Source: a virus
Virus record (IMG/VR): IMGVR_UViG_3300046777_000454
Span: 1-34,529 of that record
Direction: 5' to 3' (one strand)
DNA length: 34,529 nt
The notes beneath the pieces are model-generated. The model was not told the DNA's origin. It did not search any database and saw only the letters and a program-made list of their open reading frames with translations. Below, piece by piece: positions 15,175-22,584 of this stretch. A program made the translations under genes and the position numbers. Each line of letters opens with the position of its first letter. The stretch's first letter is position 1.

Positions 15175-17396
15175 TGGCGAAGAAGAGTGCCACTTATCGC
15201 GTTTCCCTTCCTGATGGGCGCGTATACAACGTAACTGCACCAGAAGGCACTCCGCGTAACGAGCTTATTCGTATTGCTCGCGAAAGCGAATTGCCGCAGC
15301 GCACAACTGGCTTTGGCATTCCGGCAATTGATGTTCCGCTGTCCGCTTTGAATGAAGCCGTTATTGGTGGCGTTCAAGGCTTGTCTCGAATGACATCAGC
15401 CATCACAGACCCGGTTATTGAGGCTGGCCTTAACCTCATTCGCCCCGGGCTTGGAACAAGTGGTCGTCAGGCGACTGAGGAAACCCGTAGCCGCATTGAG
15501 CAGGAGGCATCTCGCCGCACAGTAGCCCGCCCAACGCCTTTGGCTCGTGAAACTGGTCAGGTTCTTAGTTCTTTTGCTGCCGGTGCTTTGCGCGCCCCTT
15601 CTGCCGTTGCCCGTATCGCTCCTCGTGCGGCTCCAGCGATTACTCGCGCTATTCAAGGAGCTGTTGGCGCTCAGGCAGTTCCAACTCCCGGTCTGACGCA
15701 GGCGCAATCCGCCCTATTGGGTGGAGCAACTAACGTCATCCTTCCTCCTGCTCTACAGGCTGTTGCCCGCACTCGTCCGGCTCAGGCCGCACTTGGCGCA
15801 GTATCTCGTGCTGCTGCCCCTGTTGTTGGCGCTCTCGATGAAGGCGCTACAGCTCTTCGCCGTGCTGTTGGAATTGAGACACCTGTGCGCGCTCCAATCC
15901 AAGCTGCGCCAGTGGCAATGCAGGCTGCAGAAGTCCCAATTTCTCGTATGGCCCTTCCAGAGGCCACTCAGCAAGCCATCCCGCAAGTTGAAGAAGCTCT
16001 TGGTCGTGAAGCTGCCCAGCGCCTCCGTAACTTTGAGCGGATTGGTGTAACGCAGCCTACAACCGGCATGATTACTCGCGAGCCGGGTGTTTGGCAGTTT
16101 GAGCGCAACACAATGGGCCAAGTAAATGTTGGCGAGCCTATTCGTGACGCGATTGTTAAGGTCAACGATGAGATCAATCAGGCCGCAACAGACCTTATCC
16201 AAAAGGTTGGCGTTGCAGATGACGTTGAAAAGGTTGGCGCACTTGCCGCAGAGGCCCTTCGTAAGAAGGAGCAGGATATGCAGCGCGTTGTGGGTCAGTT
16301 GTATAAAAACGCTCGTGAACAATATGGCGAAAAGTCTGCCGGTCCTGTTCAGAACTTCCTAAGCCAACTTGATAACCCCGACTTGGTTGACAACGAAGCG
16401 TTTGATACAATTCGGAACAGCATCACTAAGCGCCTTCAGCGTTATGGCATGACCGGCGATAGCGGCCTACCGCGCCAAGATGCCGTTATGACAGTCGGCC
16501 AAGCTGAAGAAATGCGGAAATTCATTGGCGGACTTGGAAACGCGACAGACCCAAACATTCGTCGTATCCGTGCGCAGCTTATTGAGGCGCTCGACGATGA
16601 CGTTGTAGCTGGGTTTGGAGATGACGCATTTAAGGTTGCCCGCGCAGCCGCAAAGCAACGCTTCACAGAATTTAAGGATACGTTGGCTGGCAAGATGGGT
16701 GCTGGTGACGTTGCACCAGAGCGTATTACGCAGCGCCTCATGTCTGCATCAACGCCGTTGTCAGACTTCCGCAACCTGAAGGCAACTCTTCTTACGGGTG
16801 AAGCTGATCAGGTTGCTCGTGGTCAGCAGGCGTGGTCTAGCATTGGCGCACAGGCTCTGAACGATCTGTTTTCGTCTGCCCGCGTTGGCGAAAACATGGT
16901 ATCAGGCGCTCGTTTGCTAAAGAACTTTAATAAGAACATTGCTCGGTATCGTGAACTTCTCAATCGTGAAGAATACGTCACCTTGAACCGCATTGTTCGC
17001 GCTGCTCGTGACGCCACTGTTCCTGTTGACTTTTCAAACGTGAATACGTCTGGGACAGCGACAGCACTTGCAAACCTGTTTGCCGATCCCATCAAGGGCG
17101 GACGTTCTGGCGTTAAGACCATGATTGCTCACCTCGCGGCTGGTTTTGCTGGTGGTCCAGTTGCAAACGTGGCTGTTGCTGGCGCTCAAGAGGCTGCTAG
17201 AACGGCAGCAGAGCGCGCAGCCGCAGATGAGGCGGTTCGCCGTGCATTGCTTACCACACAGCCTCTAAACGTTGCCCAAGCGGTTCGTGCTAGTGCAATG
17301 CCGCAGCCTGTAGCAGCTCCGGCTCGTGGGATGACTTTCCCCGGCATCCTTGGTTCAATTTACGGACCGGCCTTCCCACCAGAAGAAGAGATGTAA
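15174..17396 (+). CDS. Large internal virion (ejection) protein
   Basis: A 740-residue protein. Residues 1-40 contain 'YRVSLPDGRVYNVTAPEGTP', a small N-terminal domain seen in several phage internal proteins. An Ala/Pro/Arg-rich part follows (about 90-260), then a long helical region (about 260-620) and a Gly/Ala-rich hydrophobic segment near 640-665 (AHLAAGFAGGPVANVAVAGA) able to enter a membrane. Its size and place before a virion transglycosylase fit the largest ejection protein, which extends the tail across the periplasm in podoviruses. Confidence 0.7.
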   Translation: MAKKSATYRVSLPDGRVYNVTAPEGTPRNELIRIARESELPQRTTGFGIPAIDVPLSALNEAVIGGVQGLSRMTSAITDPVIEAGLNLIRPGLGTSGRQATEETRSRIEQEASRRTVARPTPLARETGQVLSSFAAGALRAPSAVARIAPRAAPAITRAIQGAVGAQAVPTPGLTQAQSALLGGATNVILPPALQAVARTRPAQAALGAVSRAAAPVVGALDEGATALRRAVGIETPVRAPIQAAPVAMQAAEVPISRMALPEATQQAIPQVEEALGREAAQRLRNFERIGVTQPTTGMITREPGVWQFERNTMGQVNVGEPIRDAIVKVNDEINQAATDLIQKVGVADDVEKVGALAAEALRKKEQDMQRVVGQLYKNAREQYGEKSAGPVQNFLSQLDNPDLVDNEAFDTIRNSITKRLQRYGMTGDSGLPRQDAVMTVGQAEEMRKFIGGLGNATDPNIRRIRAQLIEALDDDVVAGFGDDAFKVARAAAKQRFTEFKDTLAGKMGAGDVAPERITQRLMSASTPLSDFRNLKATLLTGEADQVARGQQAWSSIGAQALNDLFSSARVGENMVSGARLLKNFNKNIARYRELLNREEYVTLNRIVRAARDATVPVDFSNVNTSGTATALANLFADPIKGGRSGVKTMIAHLAAGFAGGPVANVAVAGAQEAARTAAERAAADEAVRRALLTTQPLNVAQAVRASAMPQPVAAPARGMTFPGILGSIYGPAFPPEEEM

Positions 17397-17992
17397 TGAA
17401 TAAAAACCTCGCCGCTCACGTTGACGCAATGGCTGCAAAGTATGGCGTTCCTGCGTCCCATGCTCGTGCCATCTTCCAGATTGAAAGCTCTGGAGGAAAG
17501 AATATGGGGCGCTCAAAGGCTGGCGCTCGTGGCCCAATGCAGTTGATGCCAGCCACAGCCAAAGAGCTTGGCGTGAATATCGACGATCCGTTTGAAAACA
17601 TTGAAGGCGGCGTGAAATACTACTCTCGTCTTCTAAAGCGTTTTGGCGACCCAATTCTTGCCGTTGCAGCATACAACGCTGGCCCACGCAATGTTCGTGA
17701 AGCTGGTGGCGTTCCAAAGTTTAAGGAGACACAAGACTATGTTCGCAAGTTTACGAGCATGGTGGGCGCTCCTAACCTCATGGACAAAGTGGCTCCACAG
17801 GTAGCACGCTCTGCTCCCGGTAAGCCTTTGACAATGAAGTTGGATGAACCGGCTCCGTTCATGGGTAAGCCAGTAGACGTAGAAGCTGAGACGGAAAGCA
17901 ACTTCGCTTCGCTGTTGGCAAAAATTGGCATAGGCGGAAAACGCAAGCGCCAGACGAAGAAAACCCCCGGCATTCTTGATGGATTGTTTTAA
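17396..17992 (+). CDS. Virion-associated lytic transglycosylase (SLT domain)
   Basis: A 198-residue protein. The SLT-type transglycosylase domain covers about residues 3-125: IESSGG with catalytic Glu30, GPMQLMPATA (46-55) and AAYNAGP (91-97) are all intact. It cuts peptidoglycan to let the tail or ejected proteins pass the wall when DNA enters. In T7 this domain is fused to a very large internal protein; here it is a separate gene directly behind the large ejection protein (TAATG overlap). The C-terminal ~60 residues are Lys/Arg rich (KRKRQTKK). Confidence 0.9.
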   Translation: MNKNLAAHVDAMAAKYGVPASHARAIFQIESSGGKNMGRSKAGARGPMQLMPATAKELGVNIDDPFENIEGGVKYYSRLLKRFGDPILAVAAYNAGPRNVREAGGVPKFKETQDYVRKFTSMVGAPNLMDKVAPQVARSAPGKPLTMKLDEPAPFMGKPVDVEAETESNFASLLAKIGIGGKRKRQTKKTPGILDGLF

Positions 17993-18111
17993 TGGCTAAG
18001 AAAGCGGCTAAGGATAACCCGTGGACACCTCAGGCGCGTAAGAAGCGCCGTCATGCCAAGCCCGGTCTGCGCCATCGCAAGAAGTTAGGGCCTCGCTCGC
18101 ACCTTAGATAA
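17992..18111 (+). CDS. Tiny very basic protein (39 aa)
   Basis: The start overlaps the transglycosylase stop (TAATG). The 39 residues hold about 17 Lys/Arg/His (KKRRHAKPG, RHRKK). It resembles ribosomal or DNA-packing tails in composition, yet I recognise no family. Being the last gene before the terminator, it would be made with late proteins; binding to packaged DNA is a guess. Confidence 0.55.
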   Translation: MAKKAAKDNPWTPQARKKRRHAKPGLRHRKKLGPRSHLR

Positions 18112-18113
18112 AG

Positions 18114-18151
18114 AAAAGGGCCTAGTTCCCCCAACGAGACTAGACCCTTTT
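18114..18151. terminator. Bidirectional rho-independent terminator between convergent operons
   Basis: AAAAGGGCCTAG (18114-18125) pairs with CTAGACCCTTTT (18140-18151) with a single C-A mismatch, loop of 14 bases. A-run on one side and T-run on the other let it work on both strands. It lies between the end of the rightward late block (18111) and the end of the leftward operon (18195). Confidence 0.8.
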
Positions 18152-18194
18152 CCCACCTTGAGGAATGGTGTGGCCTTTTCCTTTTAAGGCTTAA

Positions 18195-18407
18195 TCATTC
18201 GTCGTCAATAGCATTTAAAGGTGTTTCTGGAGGAAGTTCTTCTGGCAGGCGAGCATAATCCTCTCCTGCATTAATCAATTCCTTCAGAGCTGTTTGGACA
18301 AGCTCTCCGCCATCCCACTGCCCAGTAAGCACGCCACGATACACAACTGAACCTTCACGATAGTTGTTAGCGACCTTTACACGCGCTTCTGTGAGCAGTT
18401 TGCTCAT
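18195..18407 (-). CDS. Small acidic protein at the end of the recombination operon
   Basis: A 70-residue protein starting 'MSKLLTEARVKVANNYREG'. The ATG at 18407 has GGAGG five bases upstream, so it is preferred over an in-frame TTG at 18422 or a longer reading. The C-terminus is Pro/Glu/Asp rich. No family recognised. It is the last gene of the leftward operon and follows SSB by 11 bases. Confidence 0.65.
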   Translation of the reverse strand: MSKLLTEARVKVANNYREGSVVYRGVLTGQWDGGELVQTALKELINAGEDYARLPEELPPETPLNAIDDE

Positions 18408-18418
18408 AACGTCCTCCA

Positions 18419-18808
18419 TCAAAATGGCGCTTCGTCGTCAAGATAGTCATCACGCTGATAGCCGTTTTGCTTTGCCTTGTCATGAGCAGTCGGCTGACGA
18501 GCTGGCGCATCATTGCGAGACATAAGCTCGAGTGCATCTTGATCGACAGTAACGTTATACTGCGCCTTGCCTTCGTATTCGCCAATGACCAAGCTGCCTT
18601 CGACGGCAACCTTAGTTCCTTTGGTAAGATATGTGTGAAGCGATTGGGCGCGCTTGCCCCACAGAGAGCAGCGGAACCAATTCGTCTGCTTATTGTCTCC
18701 GTAGCCCTGTGAAACGCCGACAGGGAACGAAAGCACTTCATCTCCGTTCTTGGTTTTCTTAAACTCTGCATCGCGCCCTAGTGCGCCAGTGATAAATACC
18801 TTTTGCAT
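18419..18808 (-). CDS. ssb: Single-stranded DNA-binding protein
   Basis: A 129-residue OB-fold protein: 'MQKVFITGALGRDAEFKKTKNG' (seen as ITGALGRDAEFKKTKNGDEV), 'TNWFRCSLWGKRAQSLHTYLTKGTKVAVEG' (seen as WFRCSLWGKRA) are typical SSB strands. The protein ends in DDEAPF, an acidic tip of the kind that recruits partner proteins. It protects single-stranded DNA during replication and ERF-mediated annealing. I begin at 18808 because upstream in-frame codons give unrelated sequence. Confidence 0.92.
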   Translation of the reverse strand: MQKVFITGALGRDAEFKKTKNGDEVLSFPVGVSQGYGDNKQTNWFRCSLWGKRAQSLHTYLTKGTKVAVEGSLVIGEYEGKAQYNVTVDQDALELMSRNDAPARQPTAHDKAKQNGYQRDDYLDDEAPF

Positions 18809-18809
18809 C

Positions 18810-19046
18810 TTACATCCCCAATGCTGAAATATAGGTGTCCAGAACAGCTTCCCATTCTTGACGCTCGTGCTTTTCCATTGCGCGGAGCTTGATAATCTGG
18901 CGCATAATCTTTGCGTCATAGCCCCGGTTCTTGGCTTCCGAGTAAACCTCACGGATGTCGTCGGATACTGCCTTCTTATCTTCTTCGAGGCGCTCAATGC
19001 GCTCAATCAACAAACGCAGTTCATCTGCTGCAACCATTTCACTCAT
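18810..19046 (-). CDS. GapR-family (DUF2312) nucleoid protein
   Basis: A 78-residue, fully helical protein with 'LLIERIERLEEDKKAVSDD' and 'EVYSEAKNRGYDAKIMRQII' (in parts: IRE VYSEAKNRGYD, KIMRQIIKLR). This is the conserved core of DUF2312/GapR, an alphaproteobacterial protein that forms clamps around overtwisted DNA and helps topoisomerases during replication. The chosen ATG has GGAGTG eight bases upstream. It overlaps NinB by eight bases. Its presence is the best clue to an alphaproteobacterial host; a role in handling supercoils before the phage replisome is inferred. Confidence 0.88.
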   Translation of the reverse strand: MSEMVAADELRLLIERIERLEEDKKAVSDDIREVYSEAKNRGYDAKIMRQIIKLRAMEKHERQEWEAVLDTYISALGM

Positions 19047-19419
19047 AATAATCACTCCAGTTAACGCCATGCTTTGAGCCATAGGCATAGATAAATTCAA
19101 TCAGGTCTGACATTTGGGCCTTAGTTAGCCGTGATGAGCTGAACCCTAGTGGAAATGGCTTTCCGTCAATCCCATGCTCGAAGGCTACTTCGTGACCGCA
19201 GGCAGCCATAAAGATGCACTTCCAAATCTCAGGGATATGAACACGGCCTTCCGGCTTTGCTCTGCTGACATCCGACAGCATGGCCCACATCTTAGCGTTC
19301 TGGTCGTCACTCCGCTTCTCTGGGCTAATCTTGACCACAGCGTTAACCGGGGCCTTGTCGATTAGCGCCTTAGCCAAGTCTCTCTGATACTGGCCGCGCA
19401 AGTGAACCACCTGTGACAT
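19039..19419 (-). CDS. ninB: NinB-like recombination protein
   Basis: A 126-residue protein with 'ISPEKRSDDQNAKMWAML' (31-48), a central 'WKCIFMAACG', and 'SSSRLTKAQMSDLIEFIYAYG' near the C-terminus (seen as LTKAQMSDLIEFIYAYG). This matches NinB (Orf of lambda), which binds single-stranded DNA and SSB and helps annealase loading. An AAGGAG ribosome site lies nine bases before the start. Location beside SSB, ERF and the exonuclease supports the role. Confidence 0.9.
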   Translation of the reverse strand: MSQVVHLRGQYQRDLAKALIDKAPVNAVVKISPEKRSDDQNAKMWAMLSDVSRAKPEGRVHIPEIWKCIFMAACGHEVAFEHGIDGKPFPLGFSSSRLTKAQMSDLIEFIYAYGSKHGVNWSDYYE

Positions 19420-19421
19420 TT

Positions 19422-19760
19422 CTAATCTCCTTCTCTCGTTTCTAGTTTGTGGCGGTGAGGGCTTTTACTGAAAAACTCTTCCGCTAGGGCCTTCATATTG
19501 ATGCCGTGGGCTTTCTCAAACGTTTCTTCACCCTGCATATGTTGCTGAGAATGGCACGACTTGCAAAGACTAATTGTCCACTTGTCGCTAGGCTTGATGC
19601 CCATACCGCCATCAGTCCCCTTGCGAACGTGCGCTACTTCGATTGCCTCAGTAGACCCACACGCGCAGCAGGCGAACCCACGAACCCAAGCCCTATGCGC
19701 TGGAGAGCGTTTTCCCTTCTCAGCCTTATCTGACTTGTTTTTAATGCGCTGTGGAAGCAT
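19422..19760 (-). CDS. HNH-like zinc-binding nuclease (DUF968-like)
   Basis: A 112-residue protein with a CCACG knuckle (Cys31/32 and Cys34), 'EVAHVRKGTDGGMGIKPSD' (His44) and 'LCKSCHSQQH' (Cys66, Cys69, His70, His74). The spacing is that of HNH-type nucleases related to NinG/DUF968 recombination endonucleases. It probably cuts branched or specific DNA during recombination. I start at MLPQRIKN (19760) because a longer reading would overlap the HTH gene over 120 bases. Confidence 0.8.
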   Translation of the reverse strand: MLPQRIKNKSDKAEKGKRSPAHRAWVRGFACCACGSTEAIEVAHVRKGTDGGMGIKPSDKWTISLCKSCHSQQHMQGEETFEKAHGINMKALAEEFFSKSPHRHKLETREGD

Positions 19761-19971
19761 TCGCCAATTCCTTGAGTGTATACCTCGCAACGCGGCGCTC
19801 TTCTCCATGCCGGTCCATGACGTAGTTCCACGACATATCAATATGATGCCCTTCATCACGAAGGTCTTTGATACGAGCAGCAAGGCGCATAATGCCCATT
19901 TCTTTCATGGCTTCCATTGGGCCGATTGGGGCCTTCTTCAGCCAAGCCAAAACCATTTCATTCTGTGTCAT
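19741..19971 (-). CDS. Small helix-turn-helix protein (HTH_39-like)
   Basis: A 76-residue protein: 'QNEMVLAWLKKAPIGPMEAM' then 'GIMRLAARIKDLRDEGHHI' and 'RYTL', a winged-helix pattern found in small phage proteins (HTH_39). It probably binds DNA. GGGAG lies eight bases upstream of the ATG at 19971. It overlaps the exonuclease gene by 14 bases and the HNH gene by 20, all in one leftward operon. A regulatory or recombination-adaptor role is possible. Confidence 0.8.
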   Translation of the reverse strand: MTQNEMVLAWLKKAPIGPMEAMKEMGIMRLAARIKDLRDEGHHIDMSWNYVMDRHGEERRVARYTLKELANASTAH

Positions 19972-20581
19972 GTGAAAACTCCCTGTTGAGTTGCTCAATT
20001 TCACGCTCCACTTCCGTCAGAAACTCAGTCACCTTCGCCTCAAGTTCTGCGATGGCGGCATCATCTCTTTCTACGCGGATGACAAACAGTTGCAGATGTT
20101 CTGGCAGGCGCGGGTCGAATGACACGAAGTCGCACCATTGCCGATCCGTGCAGCGCATTTGCCACAACATCTGGTTCATATATTTGCTGGGAGCCTTCTT
20201 GGCCTTCAGCGTCTCTATATGGGTTGTCGTGTTAGGACACTTAATTTCTATGAGGCCATCATCGCCTACAAGGCCATCAGGGCTTGCGTGAGTATGCTTT
20301 AGCACTGGATGGATGGCGATACCCATTTCATCTACGAATGTGCCTGTATGGGCCTCATAAGCCTTTCTGGCAGCATCCTCCTGCGCCGTTCCCCATTCCA
20401 TTGCCGCATTCTTAAACGTCTCCGCAGGAACACCTGTAAGACGCTCTGCGATAATGCGGTTCTTTAGGTTCTCACGGGATGCTCCCCATCCCGACTTAGT
20501 GGTGGCCAGAGCCTCATTAAGCTGACTAGCTCCTAGTGATCCGCAACGAGCCAACAGCCATTCTTCGCTCCCCTGTTCCAT
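19958..20581 (-). CDS. YqaJ-family recombination exonuclease
   Basis: A 207-residue protein of the lambda-exonuclease/PD-(D/E)XK type. Visible: 'QGSEEWLLARCGSLGAS' (3-19), 'EWGTAQEDAARKAYE' (62-76, with Glu68), 'SPDGLVGDDGLIEIKCP' (100-116; Asp102, Glu112, Lys114) and 'MNQMLWQM' (135-142). The D...ExK...Q set is complete. It digests one strand of double-stranded DNA ends so that ERF can anneal the remaining strand. It lies two bases behind the ERF gene. Confidence 0.92.
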   Translation of the reverse strand: MEQGSEEWLLARCGSLGASQLNEALATTKSGWGASRENLKNRIIAERLTGVPAETFKNAAMEWGTAQEDAARKAYEAHTGTFVDEMGIAIHPVLKHTHASPDGLVGDDGLIEIKCPNTTTHIETLKAKKAPSKYMNQMLWQMRCTDRQWCDFVSFDPRLPEHLQLFVIRVERDDAAIAELEAKVTEFLTEVEREIEQLNREFSHDTE

Positions 20582-20583
20582 AA

Positions 20584-21144
20584 TCAGCCCTTCTTCTTCT
20601 GCAACACGCCTACAACGTAATTGTATTGGTCAAGCGTCATCTCATTGAGGCCATTAATCTTGAGCTTCTTGCAGATGGCCACAACATCGCTCTGCGTAGC
20701 TGCAATCAGATCTTGGACATTCTCAAGTTGATCCCGGTCAATGCGCTGGGCGTTATAGTTCGTTGGCTTGGCAGATGCGGCGTTGCCATCGTCATCTTCC
20801 GTCGCAAGGCCGAACGCCAACTGGAGGCCATAGCGGCGAGCATAGCTGTTTGCAGAGCCATATCCATGTGCATTGTTCTTTTCTGCCGGGACGAAATAAA
20901 TACCAGCAGACAACTCACCAGTATCGTGAATGTAGAATGTCTCTACTGCACTTCCGCCATCACGATCATGAGAAAATTGGCGAAACCACAAGCCGTGCTT
21001 ACGGATCGGCTCAATTGCCTCCACGATTGCGCCAAAGTCTGCATACTTTGATTTAAACGCAGGATTGGCCTTGTTCTTCTTTGCGCTTTCCAGCTCAGGT
21101 AATGCAGCGGCTAGTGCAGCTAAAATTGTTTTATGTTCCGTCAT
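20584..21144 (-). CDS. erf: ERF-family single-strand annealing protein
   Basis: A 186-residue protein with 'NPAFKSKYADFGAIVEAI' (27-44) and 'GYGSANSYARRYGLQLAFG' (94-112) followed by an acidic 'TEDDDG', the signature of P22 ERF-type annealases. It anneals complementary single strands in phage recombination and genome circularisation or repair. It works with the YqaJ exonuclease, NinB and SSB of the same operon. The C-terminal part (about 125-186) is a separate small helical domain. Confidence 0.92.
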   Translation of the reverse strand: MTEHKTILAALAAALPELESAKKNKANPAFKSKYADFGAIVEAIEPIRKHGLWFRQFSHDRDGGSAVETFYIHDTGELSAGIYFVPAEKNNAHGYGSANSYARRYGLQLAFGLATEDDDGNAASAKPTNYNAQRIDRDQLENVQDLIAATQSDVVAICKKLKINGLNEMTLDQYNYVVGVLQKKKG

Positions 21145-21145
21145 C

Positions 21146-21322
21146 TTACTTTCCCTTCAAGCTCTTGAGGCGGTCTTGCAGTTCTTCTGCAACATCTGGG
21201 TGGTGGTCTGCGATGCTTGCCAGCATAAGAATGAGATAGCCGAGCTTGAACGATGCCGTGTCGCCATAAGGCTCACCGCGTTCTGCATCTAATATTGCGA
21301 GAATGGTTTCGTGGTTAGACAT
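21146..21322 (-). CDS. Small helical protein, first gene of the recombination operon
   Basis: A 58-residue protein beginning 'MSNHETILAILDAERG' with 'KLGYLILMLASIADHHP'. The ATG at 21322 has GGGAG seven bases upstream. No recognised family. It is the promoter-proximal gene of the leftward operon, directly before ERF, where anti-host or regulatory peptides are often found. Confidence 0.6.
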   Translation of the reverse strand: MSNHETILAILDAERGEPYGDTASFKLGYLILMLASIADHHPDVAEELQDRLKSLKGK

Positions 21323-21446
21323 TTCTAAACTCCCTTCGTTTCTAACTCGCTCAACATACAACCTGTTTTGGTTAATGCAAGAGAAAAAATATCGTTGACA
21401 TATTATTTTTTAAGCACCATTTGAGGGGAGCGAAAAGGAGTTTTAA
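21323..21446. promoter_or_regulatory. Divergent control region between the leftward and rightward early operons
   Basis: This 124-base, AT-rich spacer separates divergent genes. On the - strand, TTGCAT (21380-21375) and TATGTT (21358-21353) with 16 bases between could be the -35 and -10 boxes for the recombination operon. Between them lies AACC-TGTTTT-GGTT (21360-21373), a small inverted repeat suitable as an operator. On the + strand a perfect TTGACA occurs at 21395-21400 with no clear -10 box, and a ribosome site AAGGAG at 21435-21440. Confidence 0.45.
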
Positions 21447-21656
21447 ATGCACACACGAGTAAGGGAACTATTGGGTATGGCCGCTTATTGGGGCATCACC
21501 CGTCGAGCAATCGCAAAAAAAGCAGGAATTGCTGAGACGACATTTACTAACTGGCGCACAAACTGCCCGCGCCTTACAACACTTGAGCAAGCCGAGAAGG
21601 CGCTTGAGCAATTGATTGAAGAGCGGGGCTATCTCAATGAAAAAGTGGAAGGCTAA
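21447..21656 (+). CDS. Cro/XRE-like small DNA-binding regulator
   Basis: A 69-residue protein with helix-turn-helix 'RRAIAKKAGIAETTFTNWRT' (about 19-38), typical of lambda-repressor/Cro-like folds, and a helical end. It is first in the rightward early operon, with AAGGAG upstream, and likely controls the divergent region behind it. No partner repressor with a protease domain is visible in the genome, so it is more probably an early-to-late switch than a lysogeny repressor. Confidence 0.78.
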   Translation: MHTRVRELLGMAAYWGITRRAIAKKAGIAETTFTNWRTNCPRLTTLEQAEKALEQLIEERGYLNEKVEG

Positions 21657-22074
21657 AAAGGCTTACTGCGCTGAGGGGCATAAGCATGACAGTTTGTCAG
21701 AGGCTAAACGCTGTGACCAACTTCATGAAATGCTCAGGCGCGGTGACATTAGCGACCTAATCGTGTGGCCTCAGTTCTTCTTTGTCATCAATGGACGGCA
21801 AGTGAAGCACGATAACGGACGCAGGTTAGGGGTGAGGTTAGATTTCGGTTACGTCCAGCACGGCAGGGAGATTGTCGAGGACGTAAAGGGAAGCAACAAG
21901 GCTATGGATAGCCGCGATTGGCCTATACGAAAGGCTGTGTTTAGGGCGCTATTCCCTACATATGAGCTTAGAGAAATAAGGCCGGAGCGGAGGAAGGGAG
22001 TAACTCAACGCCCCGGCCACGCCACCACCGCAGCGTGTGATGATGATATAGAAATGAAGGGCAAAAAACAATGA
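21637..22074 (+). CDS. DUF1064 nuclease-like protein
   Basis: A 145-residue protein starting 'MKKWKAKKAYCAEGHKHDS'; 'SLSEAKRC' (19-26), 'RLDFGYVQHGREIVEDVKG' (67-85; Asp69, Asp82, Lys84) fit the PD-(D/E)XK-type core of DUF1064, a family common in phage replication regions and thought to cut DNA junctions. Overlap with the upstream gene is 20 bases; I reject a TTG start at 21616. The role in resolving branched replication or recombination products is inferred from the fold. Confidence 0.85.
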   Translation: MKKWKAKKAYCAEGHKHDSLSEAKRCDQLHEMLRRGDISDLIVWPQFFFVINGRQVKHDNGRRLGVRLDFGYVQHGREIVEDVKGSNKAMDSRDWPIRKAVFRALFPTYELREIRPERRKGVTQRPGHATTAACDDDIEMKGKKQ

Positions 22075-22451
22075 TAACCATCAAGCACAATCGAAAAATG
22101 CCTACGCAGGAATACAAGCCAAAGTTCGAGTGGCCCATCTCTAGCGCGCCTGTCGCTCCACCAGCGCCAGAGGTTAAGGTTGCGCCTAAGATTATCAGTG
22201 AAAAGGGCAATGCGCTCATCAAGCAGGTTATGGATGAATATGGCGTAACCAGAGAGGAATTATTCAGCAGTTCACGCGTTAAGCCAATCATCACAGCGCG
22301 CCGTCATTTGATGTCATTGATGCACGATAAGCTAAACTGGAACGCGCAGCGCATCGCTCATTTCATGGGTGTAGACCGCACGACAGTAAGCCATCACATT
22401 GGCCTGCGTCGTAGTTCAATCGTGAAATATGGCTCTTTTAAGATGCCGTGA
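22071..22451 (+). CDS. DnaA domain-IV-like protein
   Basis: A 126-residue protein. Residues about 1-42 are a Pro-rich disordered leader. Residues about 48-112 match the DNA-binding domain of DnaA: 'EYGVTREELFSSSRVKPI', 'ARRHLMSLM', then 'RIAHFMGVDRTTVSHHI' in which VDRTTVSHH replaces the usual R-D-H-T-T-V. There is no AAA+ ATPase domain. It may bind DnaA boxes in host or phage DNA to direct or block host initiation. It lies directly before the replication protein gene (ATGA overlap with DUF1064). Confidence 0.85.
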   Translation: MITIKHNRKMPTQEYKPKFEWPISSAPVAPPAPEVKVAPKIISEKGNALIKQVMDEYGVTREELFSSSRVKPIITARRHLMSLMHDKLNWNAQRIAHFMGVDRTTVSHHIGLRRSSIVKYGSFKMP

Positions 22452-22468
22452 GCTGTGGTATTGTTTGC

Positions 22469-22504
22469 GGGCTGGGGAGAGTTTGCCGCTCTCAGACCCA
22501 GCCC
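22469..22504 (+). promoter_or_regulatory. Strong two-part hairpin in the leader of the replication gene
   Basis: GGGCTGGG (22469-22476) pairs with CCCAGCCC (22497-22504), and inside it GAGAG (22477-22481) pairs with CTCTC (22489-22493), loop TTTGCCG. No T-run follows, so a simple terminator is unlikely. It lies in the 134-base gap before the replication gene and may be an attenuator, an RNA stabiliser or a protein-binding site. Confidence 0.55.
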
Positions 22505-22533
22505 TAACATCGCCTATGGAGGAGGCAACGCTG

Positions 22534-22584
22534 ATGAGATTATCTAGACAAAGCCATCTCTCCCTGCAAGCTAAAGGGGATTGA
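22534..22584 (+). CDS. Possible 16-residue leader peptide
   Basis: ATG at 22534 follows a strong GGAGGAGG ribosome site and opens a 16-codon frame (MRLSRQSHLSLQAKGD) ending two bases before the replication gene start. Together with the hairpin upstream this could control translation of the following gene by coupling. Chance cannot be excluded for so short a frame. Confidence 0.3.
   Translation: MRLSRQSHLSLQAKGD

Noticed and set aside
15753-16322. - strand frame opposite the large ejection protein
   Set aside because: No ribosome site or family; product is Cys/Asn/Leu-rich shadow sequence.
18173-18190. GCCTT...AAGGC short hairpin as second terminator for the leftward operon
   Set aside because: Only five base pairs; the stronger hairpin at 18114-18151 is sufficient.
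21616-21636. TTG start for the DUF1064 protein
   Set aside because: Adds seven residues unlike the family start; ATG at 21637 gives the normal beginning.
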